A stretch of DNA of 17,068 nucleotides from JAXGYV01 sp040772045 (GCA_040772045.1 JAXGYV010000017.1:1-17068); one strand, 5' to 3'; positions 6,560-13,995 are shown, numbered from the stretch's first letter. Made by a program: numbers and translations. The notes: a model not told the origin generated them from the letters alone.

Positions 6560-7284
6560 TGGAGCTCTCCCGGTTCAGGCTCATTCTCATGGCTGCACGT
6601 GATGCATCGACCCTCGAAGTACTTGCTGATCTTCTCCACCGGCCCTTTGTCCAGAATACGACCGTTGCACACGAGGAACGCGTGCTCGGCCTGATGCAAT
6701 ACAGCCATGCTGTGGGTGATGAGGATGACGGTGGATCCGGCCGCCTTCAGCTCCGCGAGCACAGCGAAAATGCGCTGAAGGGCGTCGACGTCGATGCCAG
6801 AATCCGGCTCGTCCATGAGGACGATGCGCGGCTCCATGGCGATGATCGAGGCCAGCTCAATCCGCTTCCGCTCGCCGCCGCTCAGCGTGCGGTCTACCGC
6901 GCGACGCATGTAACGAGGTGGATCGAGACCGACACGCTCGAGAGCAGTCGCCGCGGCGGCGGCCGTCTTGCTTCTGGCACCCGCGGCGATGAAGCGATCG
7001 ACGCGAAGCCCCTCGAATCTGGCCGGCTCCTGCCACGCTAGGGTAATGCCGCGGCGCGCCCGTTCATCGACCGGAACGCCACGCAGCGATACGCCATCCA
7101 GCAGGATGTCGCCGCGCACGTCGGTGTACCCCGGCAGGCCCATGATCGCGTTGGCGAGCGTGGACTTGCCCGCTCCGTTGGGGCCGATGATGGCGTGAAC
7201 GTGACCTTCCCAGAACTCGGCGGTCAGCCCGTTGAGAATCTGCTTGTCGCCAAGCTGAAGGGTCAGATCGCGTACTTCAAGCAT
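6556..7284 (-). CDS. sufC: Fe-S cluster assembly ATPase SufC (SmsC-like)
   Basis: The 242-residue cytoplasmic ABC-type ATPase has Walker A GPNGAGKS at 34-41, a Q-loop (AWQEPARFEGL), the signature LSGGERKRIELA at 134-145, Walker B IVLMDEP at 154-160 followed by DSGIDVDAL, and the H-loop histidine H191 in LITHS. The Walker B run-on DEPDSGID and the ERKR signature are typical of SufC rather than of transport ATPases, and no permease is nearby. It pairs with the overlapping SufB to drive conformational change during cluster assembly. The C-terminus ends with a CxxC pair (C227, C230) in a short acidic tail absent from E. coli SufC; a metal or cluster role is possible but unproven. ATG at 7284 lies 36 bases after the rubredoxin stop; its ribosome-binding site is weak (GGCGAG), so read-through coupling from rubredoxin is likely. 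Confidence 0.9.
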   Translation of the reverse strand: MLEVRDLTLQLGDKQILNGLTAEFWEGHVHAIIGPNGAGKSTLANAIMGLPGYTDVRGDILLDGVSLRGVPVDERARRGITLAWQEPARFEGLRVDRFIAAGARSKTAAAAATALERVGLDPPRYMRRAVDRTLSGGERKRIELASIIAMEPRIVLMDEPDSGIDVDALQRIFAVLAELKAAGSTVILITHSMAVLHQAEHAFLVCNGRILDKGPVEKISKYFEGRCITCSHENEPEPGELQ

Positions 7285-7320
7285 GCCGGAACTCGCCGGT
7301 CGCGGAACTGCCGAGCGTCC

Positions 7321-7485
7321 TCATTCCTCAACCGGCTCGAACATATCCTTCTCCACGCCACAATCGGGACAGACCCAATCGTCGGGGAGATCTTCGAATG
7401 GCGTGCCAGGATCCACATCGCCATCCGGGTCACCGATCTCGGGGTCGTAGATGTAGTCGCAGATCGTACAACGCCACTTCTGCAT
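7321..7485 (-). CDS. Rubredoxin
   Basis: A 54-residue protein with the full rubredoxin iron site: C6 and C9 in KWRCTICDYIYD, and C39 and C42 in DDWVCPDCGVEKDMF. The aromatic core W4, Y11, Y13 and W37 and the acidic loop GDPDGDVDPGTPFEDLP are as in the classical family, and the length is standard (52-54). By family it binds one Fe(Cys)4 and carries single electrons in the cytoplasm, typically in anaerobes for superoxide or oxygen reduction or as a carrier for ferredoxin-type pathways. The start at 7485 is set by GAAGGAG six bases upstream; the frame is open further upstream but not coding-like. It is the first gene of the rubredoxin-sufC-sufB run, which links it to Fe-S assembly or to protection of that process from oxygen. 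Confidence 0.95.
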   Translation of the reverse strand: MQKWRCTICDYIYDPEIGDPDGDVDPGTPFEDLPDDWVCPDCGVEKDMFEPVEE

Positions 7486-7557
7486 CTTGGGCTCCTTCAC
7501 TGATCCGTTGTGGGATGCGTCCGCCGTCACGCAGCGGCGAAGCCGACACAGCAGAGT

Positions 7558-7563
7558 ATTGTA
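7558..7563 (-). promoter_or_regulatory. Possible -10 element of the rubredoxin-sufCB operon
   Basis: On the minus strand TACAAT (one mismatch to TATAAT) lies 72 bases upstream of the rubredoxin ATG in the gap after the protease gene. No convincing -35 hexamer stands 16-18 bases upstream; GTGACA is present but at 22 bases. A short CGGC-GAA-GCCG hairpin lies in the leader. Weak evidence only. Confidence 0.27.
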
Positions 7564-7630
7564 CGCTACCCGTGCTGGCACCCACTGTCACCGCGTATCA
7601 GCCCACCTGCGGAGCGCACAGCGCGGGCTG

Positions 7631-10318
7631 TCAGCGCACCGTCAGCGTGTTGACCGCCGCATGACTCTGGACGTTGCCGGCCGAGTCTCGCGCGGAGACC
7701 GCGAAGCGGTACACGCCTCGCGATAGCCGGCACCTGTACGCGACATACCTCGTTCGACTCACCGGCTGAGCGGGCACGGAGATGGTCTGGCGCAGGCGGC
7801 CCCGCAGATCGCGGATACGGATGGTCACGGAGGCTTGGCCAGAGCAGTAGCCCGCGTCGGTCACCCGGTAGTACAGACGGGTGACCGCACCGCGCACCAC
7901 GCGCGCCGCGCGCGGTGCCGTCGACCGCGGACGCTGGGTGTCGACGTGCACGACGCAGCTCTTCGCGCTCTCCACGTTTCCGACGTTGTCCGTTGACCGG
8001 TACCAGATCGTATGCGGCCCATCGTTGGCGTGGTTGGCAGGCGCCTCCACAGTGACGGTGGTGCCCTCGACAAAAGGATCTCCCTCCGTACCGTCGATGC
8101 GGTACTCCGTGCTGCGCACGTTGGACCCCAGGTCGACCGCATGCAGGGAGAAGGTGGGTGCCGTGTGCCACCATCGCCCGCTAGTACCGCTTACCGAAGT
8201 CTGGGGGGCACTCCTGTCGCGACCCAGTCGTGTGCCGTGGACGCGAAGCGTCCAACGCACGAATGTACCGCTGTCGCCCGCCTGGCGATCGCGTATCTTC
8301 AACGTCCATGCACCACACGAAGACTCGCCAAGATGACGCGCGGAGCCAAAGCGCCACGAGGAAGAGTAGTCGAGACCCCCGAACGAGGCGAACGGAGACG
8401 CCGTGGCAAGCCGGCTATACGTTCCGGACGGCCCGGTAAGCGAGATCTCCAGATCGCTCCAGTAGTTGTGCAGCACCGAGAGATCCACCTCCACGTACTC
8501 GACGCGTAGAGCTTGCTCGGACCCCAGAGTAATGGTGCTGGAGACACTAGCTGCTGCGTCGTCAGGAATGGGGGCGTTTGGTTCTGTCGACGCCTCGACC
8601 AGCGATTCCCGCGCCACCGGCGACCAAGTCTTCGCCGCGGCGACAGCTGCGGCGGCATCCACCAGGCCGAAGCCATAGATGTGACTCACGTGGTAACCGG
8701 CCGCGTTCCGCGTCCAGCTCGAACTCGTGGCGTCGACCTTGCGGGCGGTAGTCATGAGGATCTGCTGGACATCTCGCCACGAGAGCTCCGGATTGGCCTC
8801 GAGCAGCAGAGCGACGACTCCAGCCACCTGCGGAGCAGCCGCCGACGTGCCCGAGAAGGAGCCCGTATAACTCCCACTAGAGTAGCCGGAGAAGCCGACC
8901 CGGTCCGTGGTCACGATGTCGAGGCCACCGCCACCCGAGGGCGCGCAGACCATGAGCGGAGCGCCGCCTTCTGAGTATGGAGCCACTTTTCCGTTCGCCC
9001 CGACAGCGCCCACGGCGATCGTATAGCGCGAGTTGGCATAGCCGTCGAAGTTCACGTTGTCGTCGTTCTCGCGGCCGTTGCCCGCGGCCCACACGTAGAC
9101 GGTTCCCTTGCCCCCTCGGCCGGTACGAACGCCGGCCTCGAGTGCCGCCAGCGTGAGGGGTCCTGGGGCTTCCAGACGCCGATCGTCGTACGGCCCCCAG
9201 CTACTGCTGCACACAGCGACCAACTCACGATTGTCGAACACTCCGGCGCGTGTGTTGCCGAGAGCCTCCGCTTCGACGGTGTCGCTATCTGCCGCCATGA
9301 ATCGATACCCCACCAGACCGGCATGGGGCGCTACACCCGTCACGCCCAAGCCGTTGAAACCCCGCGCCGCCGCCACACCAGCACACGCAGTACCATGCCA
9401 TTCGTACCAGCCGCTCTCCTCGTCGTCTTGTGGCGTAGGGTCTCTATCGCCATCGACCCAGTCGTAGCTGGCGTTGGGGACAACGTTGGGAGCTAAGTCC
9501 GCATGCGCCACCTCGATTCCGTCGTCTACGACCGCGATTACCTGATTAGAACCGCGAACAACGTCCCAGGCTGGCGTCACCCTGAGATCTAGACCCGGCA
9601 GTCCTCCGAGCGCGCCCGTGCTCAACAGGTGCCACTGCCGCGAGAACAGCAGATCGTTTGGCAATGCTCTGGTGGCACGCACGCGGAAGAAGGACGGCGA
9701 GGTCCAGGCAACGCGCGAGGATTCCCGAAGCGCCTCGGCCGCGGCGAAGACGCCGAGCGGCGAGGCTGAGCGGGCGAGAAGAGCAGACGGCGCGAACCCG
9801 AAACCCCGCACTACTTTGAGCCCTTGAGCGGCGAGCAAGGTGCGCCGCTCGGCGTCGCCGACGCCGTCGCGGAAGCAAACGATGAGCTCTCCCGTGGTGA
9901 TCAGCCTGTTCTCGCGAGCTGGCGCCCCCCGATAGAGAACGGCACCTATCCGCGCTACTGCACGGTCGGAGAGCAGACTGCGCCGCACACGCTCGAAGGT
10001 CGCCTCGGCCTTTTCGCCCGCGCGCTTGGTCACCCTGAGCAGACGAGGAGCAGACTCGCCCCGTCTGGTCGCCGGATGCGCGAAGACGGCGACCTCCTGG
10101 CTAGAGAGCCTGGCAGACACGCGCCGCTCGCCCTCGAACCAGGTGTATAACGGGCCGCTGGAACTCGCCCGCACGGTCTTCGCCGGCGAGCCAGCCGCCA
10201 CGGGAACCACAGTCACGCCCGCCAACAACACGAGCACGACAGCGCCACCGGCACACGGCACCACATGCCGGAGAAGACGCCAACCGATGCCCAGGGTCCG
10301 TCGGGATACTGCCCTCAT
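7631..10318 (-). CDS. Secreted subtilisin-like serine protease (S8) with P domain and C-terminal Ig-like domains
   Basis: An 895-residue exported protease. Residues 1-43 form an Arg-rich signal peptide with a hydrophobic core (AGGAVVLVLLAGVTVVPVAA). A propeptide-like region follows, with TTGELIVCFRDGV at about 141-153. The S8 catalytic domain (about 245-565) has D265 (IAVVDDGIEVAHADL), H308 (WHGTACAGVAAARG), oxyanion N414 (WAAGNG) and S492 (GTSAAAPQVAGVVALLLEANP). A proprotein-convertase P domain spans about 594-697, with NYWSDLEISLTGPSGT and GAWTLKIRDRQAGDSG. Two beta-rich modules follow: an Ig-like/OmpL47-type segment (TEYRIDG to WYRSTDNVGNVESA, about 705-795) and a final one ending YRFAVSARDSAGN. 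There is no sortase motif or membrane anchor, so release or non-covalent surface binding is likely. The ATG at 10318 has AGGAGG three bases upstream. The frame stays open for 54 more codons upstream, but that part crosses the repeat region and lacks signal features. Confidence 0.9.
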   Translation of the reverse strand: MRAVSRRTLGIGWRLLRHVVPCAGGAVVLVLLAGVTVVPVAAGSPAKTVRASSSGPLYTWFEGERRVSARLSSQEVAVFAHPATRRGESAPRLLRVTKRAGEKAEATFERVRRSLLSDRAVARIGAVLYRGAPARENRLITTGELIVCFRDGVGDAERRTLLAAQGLKVVRGFGFAPSALLARSASPLGVFAAAEALRESSRVAWTSPSFFRVRATRALPNDLLFSRQWHLLSTGALGGLPGLDLRVTPAWDVVRGSNQVIAVVDDGIEVAHADLAPNVVPNASYDWVDGDRDPTPQDDEESGWYEWHGTACAGVAAARGFNGLGVTGVAPHAGLVGYRFMAADSDTVEAEALGNTRAGVFDNRELVAVCSSSWGPYDDRRLEAPGPLTLAALEAGVRTGRGGKGTVYVWAAGNGRENDDNVNFDGYANSRYTIAVGAVGANGKVAPYSEGGAPLMVCAPSGGGGLDIVTTDRVGFSGYSSGSYTGSFSGTSAAAPQVAGVVALLLEANPELSWRDVQQILMTTARKVDATSSSWTRNAAGYHVSHIYGFGLVDAAAAVAAAKTWSPVARESLVEASTEPNAPIPDDAAASVSSTITLGSEQALRVEYVEVDLSVLHNYWSDLEISLTGPSGTYSRLATASPFASFGGLDYSSSWRFGSARHLGESSCGAWTLKIRDRQAGDSGTFVRWTLRVHGTRLGRDRSAPQTSVSGTSGRWWHTAPTFSLHAVDLGSNVRSTEYRIDGTEGDPFVEGTTVTVEAPANHANDGPHTIWYRSTDNVGNVESAKSCVVHVDTQRPRSTAPRAARVVRGAVTRLYYRVTDAGYCSGQASVTIRIRDLRGRLRQTISVPAQPVSRTRYVAYRCRLSRGVYRFAVSARDSAGNVQSHAAVNTLTVR

Positions 10319-10330
10319 CTGCCTCCTCAG

Positions 10331-10359
10331 CCGCACACACCGTGCCCCACCTCTCCACC
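10331..10359. repeat. Direct repeat copy 1 in the divergent intergenic region
   Basis: On the plus strand this 29-base unit starts CCGCACACAC, continues CGTGCCCC, and ends ACCTCTCCACC. It matches copy 2 at 10388-10422 except that copy 2 has five extra bases (TGTAC) inside and one extra C. It lies 12 bases upstream of the protease ATG, so it is in that gene's leader or promoter. Confidence 0.65.
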
Positions 10360-10387
10360 TGAGACGGCGAGCGCGTGGTGGTCGCGA

Positions 10388-10422
10388 CCGCACACACTGT
10401 ACCGTGCCCCCACCTCTCCACC
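10388..10422. repeat. Direct repeat copy 2 in the divergent intergenic region
   Basis: This 35-base unit repeats 10331-10359 in the same orientation with a 5-base and a 1-base insertion. A perfect 10-bp palindrome, GGTCGCGACC (10380-10389), abuts it. The pair lies between the divergent protease and GGQ-protein genes, which suggests a tandem regulatory site or a local duplication. A hairpin (TGGCCG/CGGCCA, 10456-10471) lies further toward the GGQ gene. Confidence 0.65.
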
Positions 10423-10509
10423 AAACCGCAAGAGGGTGACACAGTACCGCCCGTCTGGCCGCCGACGGCCACAAGCGCACGCATACCGGCGACGCAGTAC
10501 CATACCGAT

Positions 10510-10875
10510 ATGGAGCCAGACGCGGAATACTCTGGAGATAAGACCGACGAGGAGCTGCTCGGCGAGTGCGACGTCGATACGTTTCGCTCGGGCGGACCCG
10601 GCGGCCAGCACCAGAACGTAACCGATAGTGGTGTTCGGCTGCATCATCGCCCGAGCGGTATCGTTGTTACGTGCCGGCAAGAGCGCAGCCAGCACCAGAA
10701 TAAGAAGACCTGCCTGCGGAGGCTGCGTCTCAGGCTTGCCGCGCTCGAGGCCCCGACTCCGCCCCGTGTGCCCACCAAGCCGTCCGCGACGGCTGTCCGA
10801 CGCAGACTCGACGAGAAAGCGCGGCGCGCGACCACAAAGCGCTCGCGCGCCGCGCCCCGCGAGACCGACGAGTAA
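10510..10875 (+). CDS. Stand-alone GGQ-domain protein, peptide chain release factor-like
   Basis: A 121-residue protein with the catalytic motif of class I release factors: SGGPGGQHQNVTDSGVRLHH at 27-46, with G31-G32-Q33, then PSGIVVTCRQERSQHQNKKTCLRRLRLRLAAL. The rest is a basic, Ala/Arg/Lys-rich tail (80-121). It has no codon-recognition or N-terminal domain, so it resembles ArfB/YaeJ and the short release-factor-like proteins annotated in many bacteria. By family the GGQ loop enters the ribosomal peptidyl-transferase centre and hydrolyses peptidyl-tRNA, and the basic tail may bind rRNA, as in ArfB's mRNA channel tail. A role in rescuing stalled ribosomes is therefore inferred. The ATG at 10510 is chosen because family similarity starts shortly after it; no clear Shine-Dalgarno precedes it, and an upstream start in the repeat region cannot be excluded. 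It ends 15 bases before the converging acetyltransferase gene. Confidence 0.78.
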   Translation: MEPDAEYSGDKTDEELLGECDVDTFRSGGPGGQHQNVTDSGVRLHHRPSGIVVTCRQERSQHQNKKTCLRRLRLRLAALEAPTPPRVPTKPSATAVRRRLDEKARRATTKRSRAAPRETDE

Positions 10876-10890
10876 GGGGCAGAGGACCCG

Positions 10891-11598
10891 TTACTGCTGC
10901 TCGAGCAGTTCCTCCTCCGGTACGTCCCGCACCACGCGCGCCGGGGAGCCCATGACCAGCTTGTACGGCGACACGTCGCGAGTCACGATCGATCCGGCCG
11001 CGACGAAAGCCTCCGTGCCGATCTCCACCCCCGGCAGCAGCAACGCGCCGCCGCCGATCCGGGCACCGCGACGAATGGTCGCTCCCTTCTCCAGCGCGTG
11101 CCGCTTCTCCGTGCGACCCATGAAGTTGTCGTTGGTGGTCTGCACCGTGGGAGCCACGAAGACGTGGTCCTCGATCTCCATGTACGCCGTGATGTAGGCG
11201 TTGGACTGAATCTTGGTGAAGTCGCCGATCCGCGTGTCGTTCTCCACACAGGTGCCGCGTCCCACCACCACCCGTTCTCCGAGAGTGCAGCGCTCGCGCA
11301 CACTCGCCAGATCGCCGACGATGCAGCCGGGCCCCAGGCTGGCGCCGCGATACACGATAGCGCCTGTGCACACCACGCACCCGGCACCGAGCGTGAGCGG
11401 CGCCAGCGTTCCCCGCTTGGCGGTAGAACTGGGAGAGAGCGACGGCACCTTGCCCAAGACCACGTTGTCTTGGATGAAACAGCCGTCGCCGATAACCGTA
11501 TCGTCGTAGACGACGACGTTTGCCCCGAAAGAGACCCCAGCGCCGATCTGTACGCCCTCGCCGAGAAGCAGGTTGTGGCCAAGCTCCGACGTCTTCAT
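10891..11598 (-). CDS. Left-handed beta-helix acetyltransferase, WbpD/WlbB-like
   Basis: The 235-residue protein is built of hexapeptide repeats ([LIV]-G-x4), e.g. LLGEGVQIGAGVSFGANVVVYDDTVIGDGC and LGPGCIVGDLASVRERCTLGERVVVGRG, forming a left-handed beta-helix trimer. The loop HVFVAPTVQTTNDNFMGR (145-162) and the tail VAAGSIVTRDVSPYKLVMGSPARVV (199-223) match sugar N-acetyltransferases of the WbpD/WlbB group. These acetylate the 3-amino group of UDP-2-acetamido-3-amino-2,3-dideoxyglucuronate using acetyl-CoA. Its ATG overlaps the stop of the oxidoreductase gene (ATGA), so the two are translated together, and in known Wbp/Wlb pathways these act two steps apart in the same route. Acyl donor and exact sugar are inferred from context. 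The gene ends in a ClaI-free but perfect 12-base palindrome (10897-10908) that is coding. Confidence 0.82.
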   Translation of the reverse strand: MKTSELGHNLLLGEGVQIGAGVSFGANVVVYDDTVIGDGCFIQDNVVLGKVPSLSPSSTAKRGTLAPLTLGAGCVVCTGAIVYRGASLGPGCIVGDLASVRERCTLGERVVVGRGTCVENDTRIGDFTKIQSNAYITAYMEIEDHVFVAPTVQTTNDNFMGRTEKRHALEKGATIRRGARIGGGALLLPGVEIGTEAFVAAGSIVTRDVSPYKLVMGSPARVVRDVPEEELLEQQ

Positions 11599-12635
11599 GA
11601 CGCCGCCTTTCCGCCGAGCAGTTCAGACGTTTTGACCGGACGCCCGCCCTCCGAAAGTGAGCGCTCCATGGCCTCCAGTACGCGTACCACATTCAAGCCA
11701 TCGTGCCCGTCGGAGAGCGGCTGCTTTCCCTCGCGAATGCAATCCACGAAGTGGCGACACTCGAGCCGCAGCGGTTCGTCGTTCGGCACCCGCGGGATGT
11801 GGATATCGCCGAACCGCAAGGTGACGTACTCGCCGTAACTCTCGTAGGTCGGCACCACGGCCCCCTTGTCGTACACGGTCACCTTGCGATCACTCTCCAT
11901 ATCGTCGAACACGACCATCTTCTCGGAACCCACTACCGTGACCTTGCGTGTCTTGTGAGGGTCGAGCCAACTCACGTGCAGATGGCCGATCATCCCCGAG
12001 GGGAACTTGATGTAGCCGAAAACGACGTCCTCAACCCCCTTCTGGAGGTAGCTCTCCCCGCGGGCGCTCACCTCCTCCGGCTCTTCGCCAGTCAGGAAGT
12101 TGATGACCGAGATGTCGTGTGGGCCGAGGCTCCACAACGCGTTCTCGTCCGCCCGTACCTTGCCCAGGTTCAGGCGGTTGGCGTAGACGTACAGCACGCG
12201 GCCCAGCTGGCCGCTGTCCAGCAGGTCCTTCATGACTCGCACGCCCGGGTGGTACTCCAGCAGATGACCCACCATGAGCAGCTTGCCCTGTACCTCCGCC
12301 AGTGCCACCAATTCCTCGGCGTCAGCGGCGCGCAGCGCCAGCGGTTTCTCGATCAGCACGTGCTTGCCGGCCTCCAGGACGCGCTTGCCCAGTCGATGGT
12401 GCGTAGGTACCGACGTAGCCACCACGACGGCGTCCAGAGAGTCGTCTGCCAGGAGCACCTCGAGGTCGTCGGTGATCGTCGTGCCGGGGAACTGCGCTCT
12501 CGCTTTGGCGAGATTGCCGTCTGCCAGATCGCAGCAATACGCGAGCCGGGCGCCAGGAAGGCGATCGAAGTTCCGCGCTAAGTTGGGTCCCCAATAGCCC
12601 AAGCCGACCACACCGATGTTGATCTCGTCAGTCAC
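11595..12635 (-). CDS. Gfo/Idh/MocA family oxidoreductase, WbpB/WlbA-like UDP-sugar 3-dehydrogenase
   Basis: The 346-residue protein has an N-terminal Rossmann domain with VVGLGYWGPNLARNF (GxGxxG at 11-16), the family catalytic-lysine motif EKPLAL (K97), and the histidine motif SLGPHDISVINFL (H173). The C-terminal alpha/beta domain has FPSGMIGHLHVSWLDPHKTRKVTVVG. This layout matches NAD-dependent WbpB/WlbA enzymes, which oxidise C3 of UDP-N-acetylglucosaminuronate. The neighbours (6-dehydrogenase, acetyltransferase, 2-epimerase) support that assignment over inositol or glucose-fructose substrates. Translation starts at GTG 12635; no in-frame ATG lies near and the ribosome-binding site (GGTGAGAG) is modest. 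It lies 49 bases after the 6-dehydrogenase gene and overlaps the acetyltransferase start by four bases. The 3-keto product needs an aminotransferase, which is not in this window. Confidence 0.83.
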   Translation of the reverse strand: MTDEINIGVVGLGYWGPNLARNFDRLPGARLAYCCDLADGNLAKARAQFPGTTITDDLEVLLADDSLDAVVVATSVPTHHRLGKRVLEAGKHVLIEKPLALRAADAEELVALAEVQGKLLMVGHLLEYHPGVRVMKDLLDSGQLGRVLYVYANRLNLGKVRADENALWSLGPHDISVINFLTGEEPEEVSARGESYLQKGVEDVVFGYIKFPSGMIGHLHVSWLDPHKTRKVTVVGSEKMVVFDDMESDRKVTVYDKGAVVPTYESYGEYVTLRFGDIHIPRVPNDEPLRLECRHFVDCIREGKQPLSDGHDGLNVVRVLEAMERSLSEGGRPVKTSELLGGKAAS

Positions 12636-12684
12636 GTTACTCTCACCATCCTCAAGGGGGACTGCGAAACGATCGATCGCCTCT

Positions 12685-13950
12685 CTACAGCTTCCACACC
12701 GTGCCGCGGGCGGGGATACCGGCGGTGGCGTTTCGCAAATCCACCACCAATGGAGCGGCGGCCACGACGCCGCGGTAGTCGATCCCGGAGTGCGCGGTCA
12801 CGATGACGACCGCGTCGTACGCGGCCAGCGCACGCCCCGAGATGTCATCAACCGACAGCAAACCGAACTCCGCCAGCTCGGGCACGTAGGGGTCGTGGTA
12901 CTCGATGTGCGCACCGTGCGTGAGGAGACTGCGCATCACCTTCAGCGCCGGCGACTCGCGCAGATCGTCGATATCGGCTTTGTACGCGACTCCCAACACC
13001 AGGACGCGACTGCCGTTGAGGCTCTTGTGCCGCGTATTGAGCGCGCGGTGAAGCTTCTCCACACAGAAGTACGGCATGTTCTCGTTGACCTTGCCGGCCA
13101 ACTCGATGAACTCGGTCCAAAAGTCGAACTCACGCGCCTTCCAAGAGAGGTAGTACGGATCGACGGGGATACAGTGGCCTCCCAACCCGGGCCCGGGCAG
13201 GAATTTCATGAAGCCGAACGGCTTGGTAGCCGCCGCTTCGATGACCTCCCACACGTCGATCTGCATGCGATCGCAGAGCATCGCCAGCTCGTTCACCAAG
13301 GCGATGTTGACGCTGCGGAAGATGTTCTCGAGCAGCTTCGTCATCTCCGCCACCTCTGGCGTGGAGACGGACACCAGATGGTCGATCGCCGTGCCGTAGA
13401 TCTCGAGCGCCTTCTGTGTGCACGCCTCGGTGAGGCCACCGATCACCTTGGGAGTGGTCTTCGTGGTGAAATCGGTACGCCCCGGGTCTACGCGTTCTGG
13501 GGAGAAGGCGAGGTGGAAATCGACCCCGGCGACCAGCCCTGACCCCTCCTGCAGGATGGCCGACAGCACATCCCGAGTAGTGCCGGGATAGGTCGTGCTT
13601 TCGAGCGTGATCAGCTGCCCGGGCTGCACATGGCTCGCCAGATCCCGCGCCGCTTGCCGCACGATAGTGAGATCTGGCTCACGATTGCGGTTCAGGGGCG
13701 TAGGAAGGCAGATGATGTCGGCGGCACACGATTCCGTAGCCGCATAGTCCGGAGTGGCGGACAGCCGCCCCGCCTCCACCATGCGCCGAAGGCTGGCCGA
13801 GGGGACATCCTGAATGTAGCTCACTCCGGCATTCACTTGCGTGCAGCGCTCAGCCGACGCCTCGATGCCGACGACCTGCGCCCCCGACTCCGCAAACACC
13901 ATGGCAAGCGGCAAGCCGACGTAGCCGAGACCGATGATAGCGATCTTCAC
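12685..13950 (-). CDS. wbpA: UDP-N-acetyl-D-glucosamine 6-dehydrogenase (WbpA type)
   Basis: The 421-residue protein is a UDP-sugar dehydrogenase. The NAD-binding Rossmann motif IGLGYVGLPLAMVFAESG is at 6-23. The family segments CLPTPLNRNREPDL and ESTTYPGTT are present, and the catalytic cysteine C260 sits in FLPGPGLGGHCIPVDPYYLSW. The UDP-binding C-terminal domain begins near SRVLVLGVAYKADIDDLRESPAL. The form GGHCIPVDPYYLSWKAREF is that of WbpA/WecC-type enzymes acting on UDP-GlcNAc (or its epimer), not of UDP-glucose dehydrogenases. The enzyme oxidises C6 in two steps to the uronate, with 2 NAD. Translation starts at GTG 13950, preceded seven bases upstream by AAGGGAG. It is the second gene of the cassette after the 2-epimerase. 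Whether the substrate is UDP-GlcNAc or UDP-ManNAc cannot be told from sequence by eye. Confidence 0.9.
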   Translation of the reverse strand: MKIAIIGLGYVGLPLAMVFAESGAQVVGIEASAERCTQVNAGVSYIQDVPSASLRRMVEAGRLSATPDYAATESCAADIICLPTPLNRNREPDLTIVRQAARDLASHVQPGQLITLESTTYPGTTRDVLSAILQEGSGLVAGVDFHLAFSPERVDPGRTDFTTKTTPKVIGGLTEACTQKALEIYGTAIDHLVSVSTPEVAEMTKLLENIFRSVNIALVNELAMLCDRMQIDVWEVIEAAATKPFGFMKFLPGPGLGGHCIPVDPYYLSWKAREFDFWTEFIELAGKVNENMPYFCVEKLHRALNTRHKSLNGSRVLVLGVAYKADIDDLRESPALKVMRSLLTHGAHIEYHDPYVPELAEFGLLSVDDISGRALAAYDAVVIVTAHSGIDYRGVVAAAPLVVDLRNATAGIPARGTVWKL

Positions 13951-13970
13951 GTGCGGACTCCCTTGTGGTT

Positions 13971-13995
13971 GCCCGGCCCTCGGATGCAGCCGGGC
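13971..13995. other. Small hairpin between epimerase and 6-dehydrogenase genes
   Basis: GCCCGGC at 13971-13977 pairs with GCCGGGC at 13989-13995, with an 11-base loop, in the 93-base gap. In the minus (transcribed) direction it is followed by AACCACAAGGGAG, the ribosome-binding region, not a T-run. It may therefore tune translation of the 6-dehydrogenase rather than terminate transcription. Confidence 0.35.

Noticed and set aside
5612..6694. Long plus-strand frame opposite sufB/sufC
   Set aside because: It is the antisense shadow of two clearly recognised genes; its translation shows no family features.
10331..10422. CRISPR-like direct repeats
   Set aside because: Only two imperfect copies separated by 28 bases, no further units and no cas genes in the window.
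10319..10480. N-terminal extension of the subtilase by 54 residues
   Set aside because: ATG 10318 has AGGAGG and a complete signal peptide directly after it, while the extension translates the intergenic repeats.
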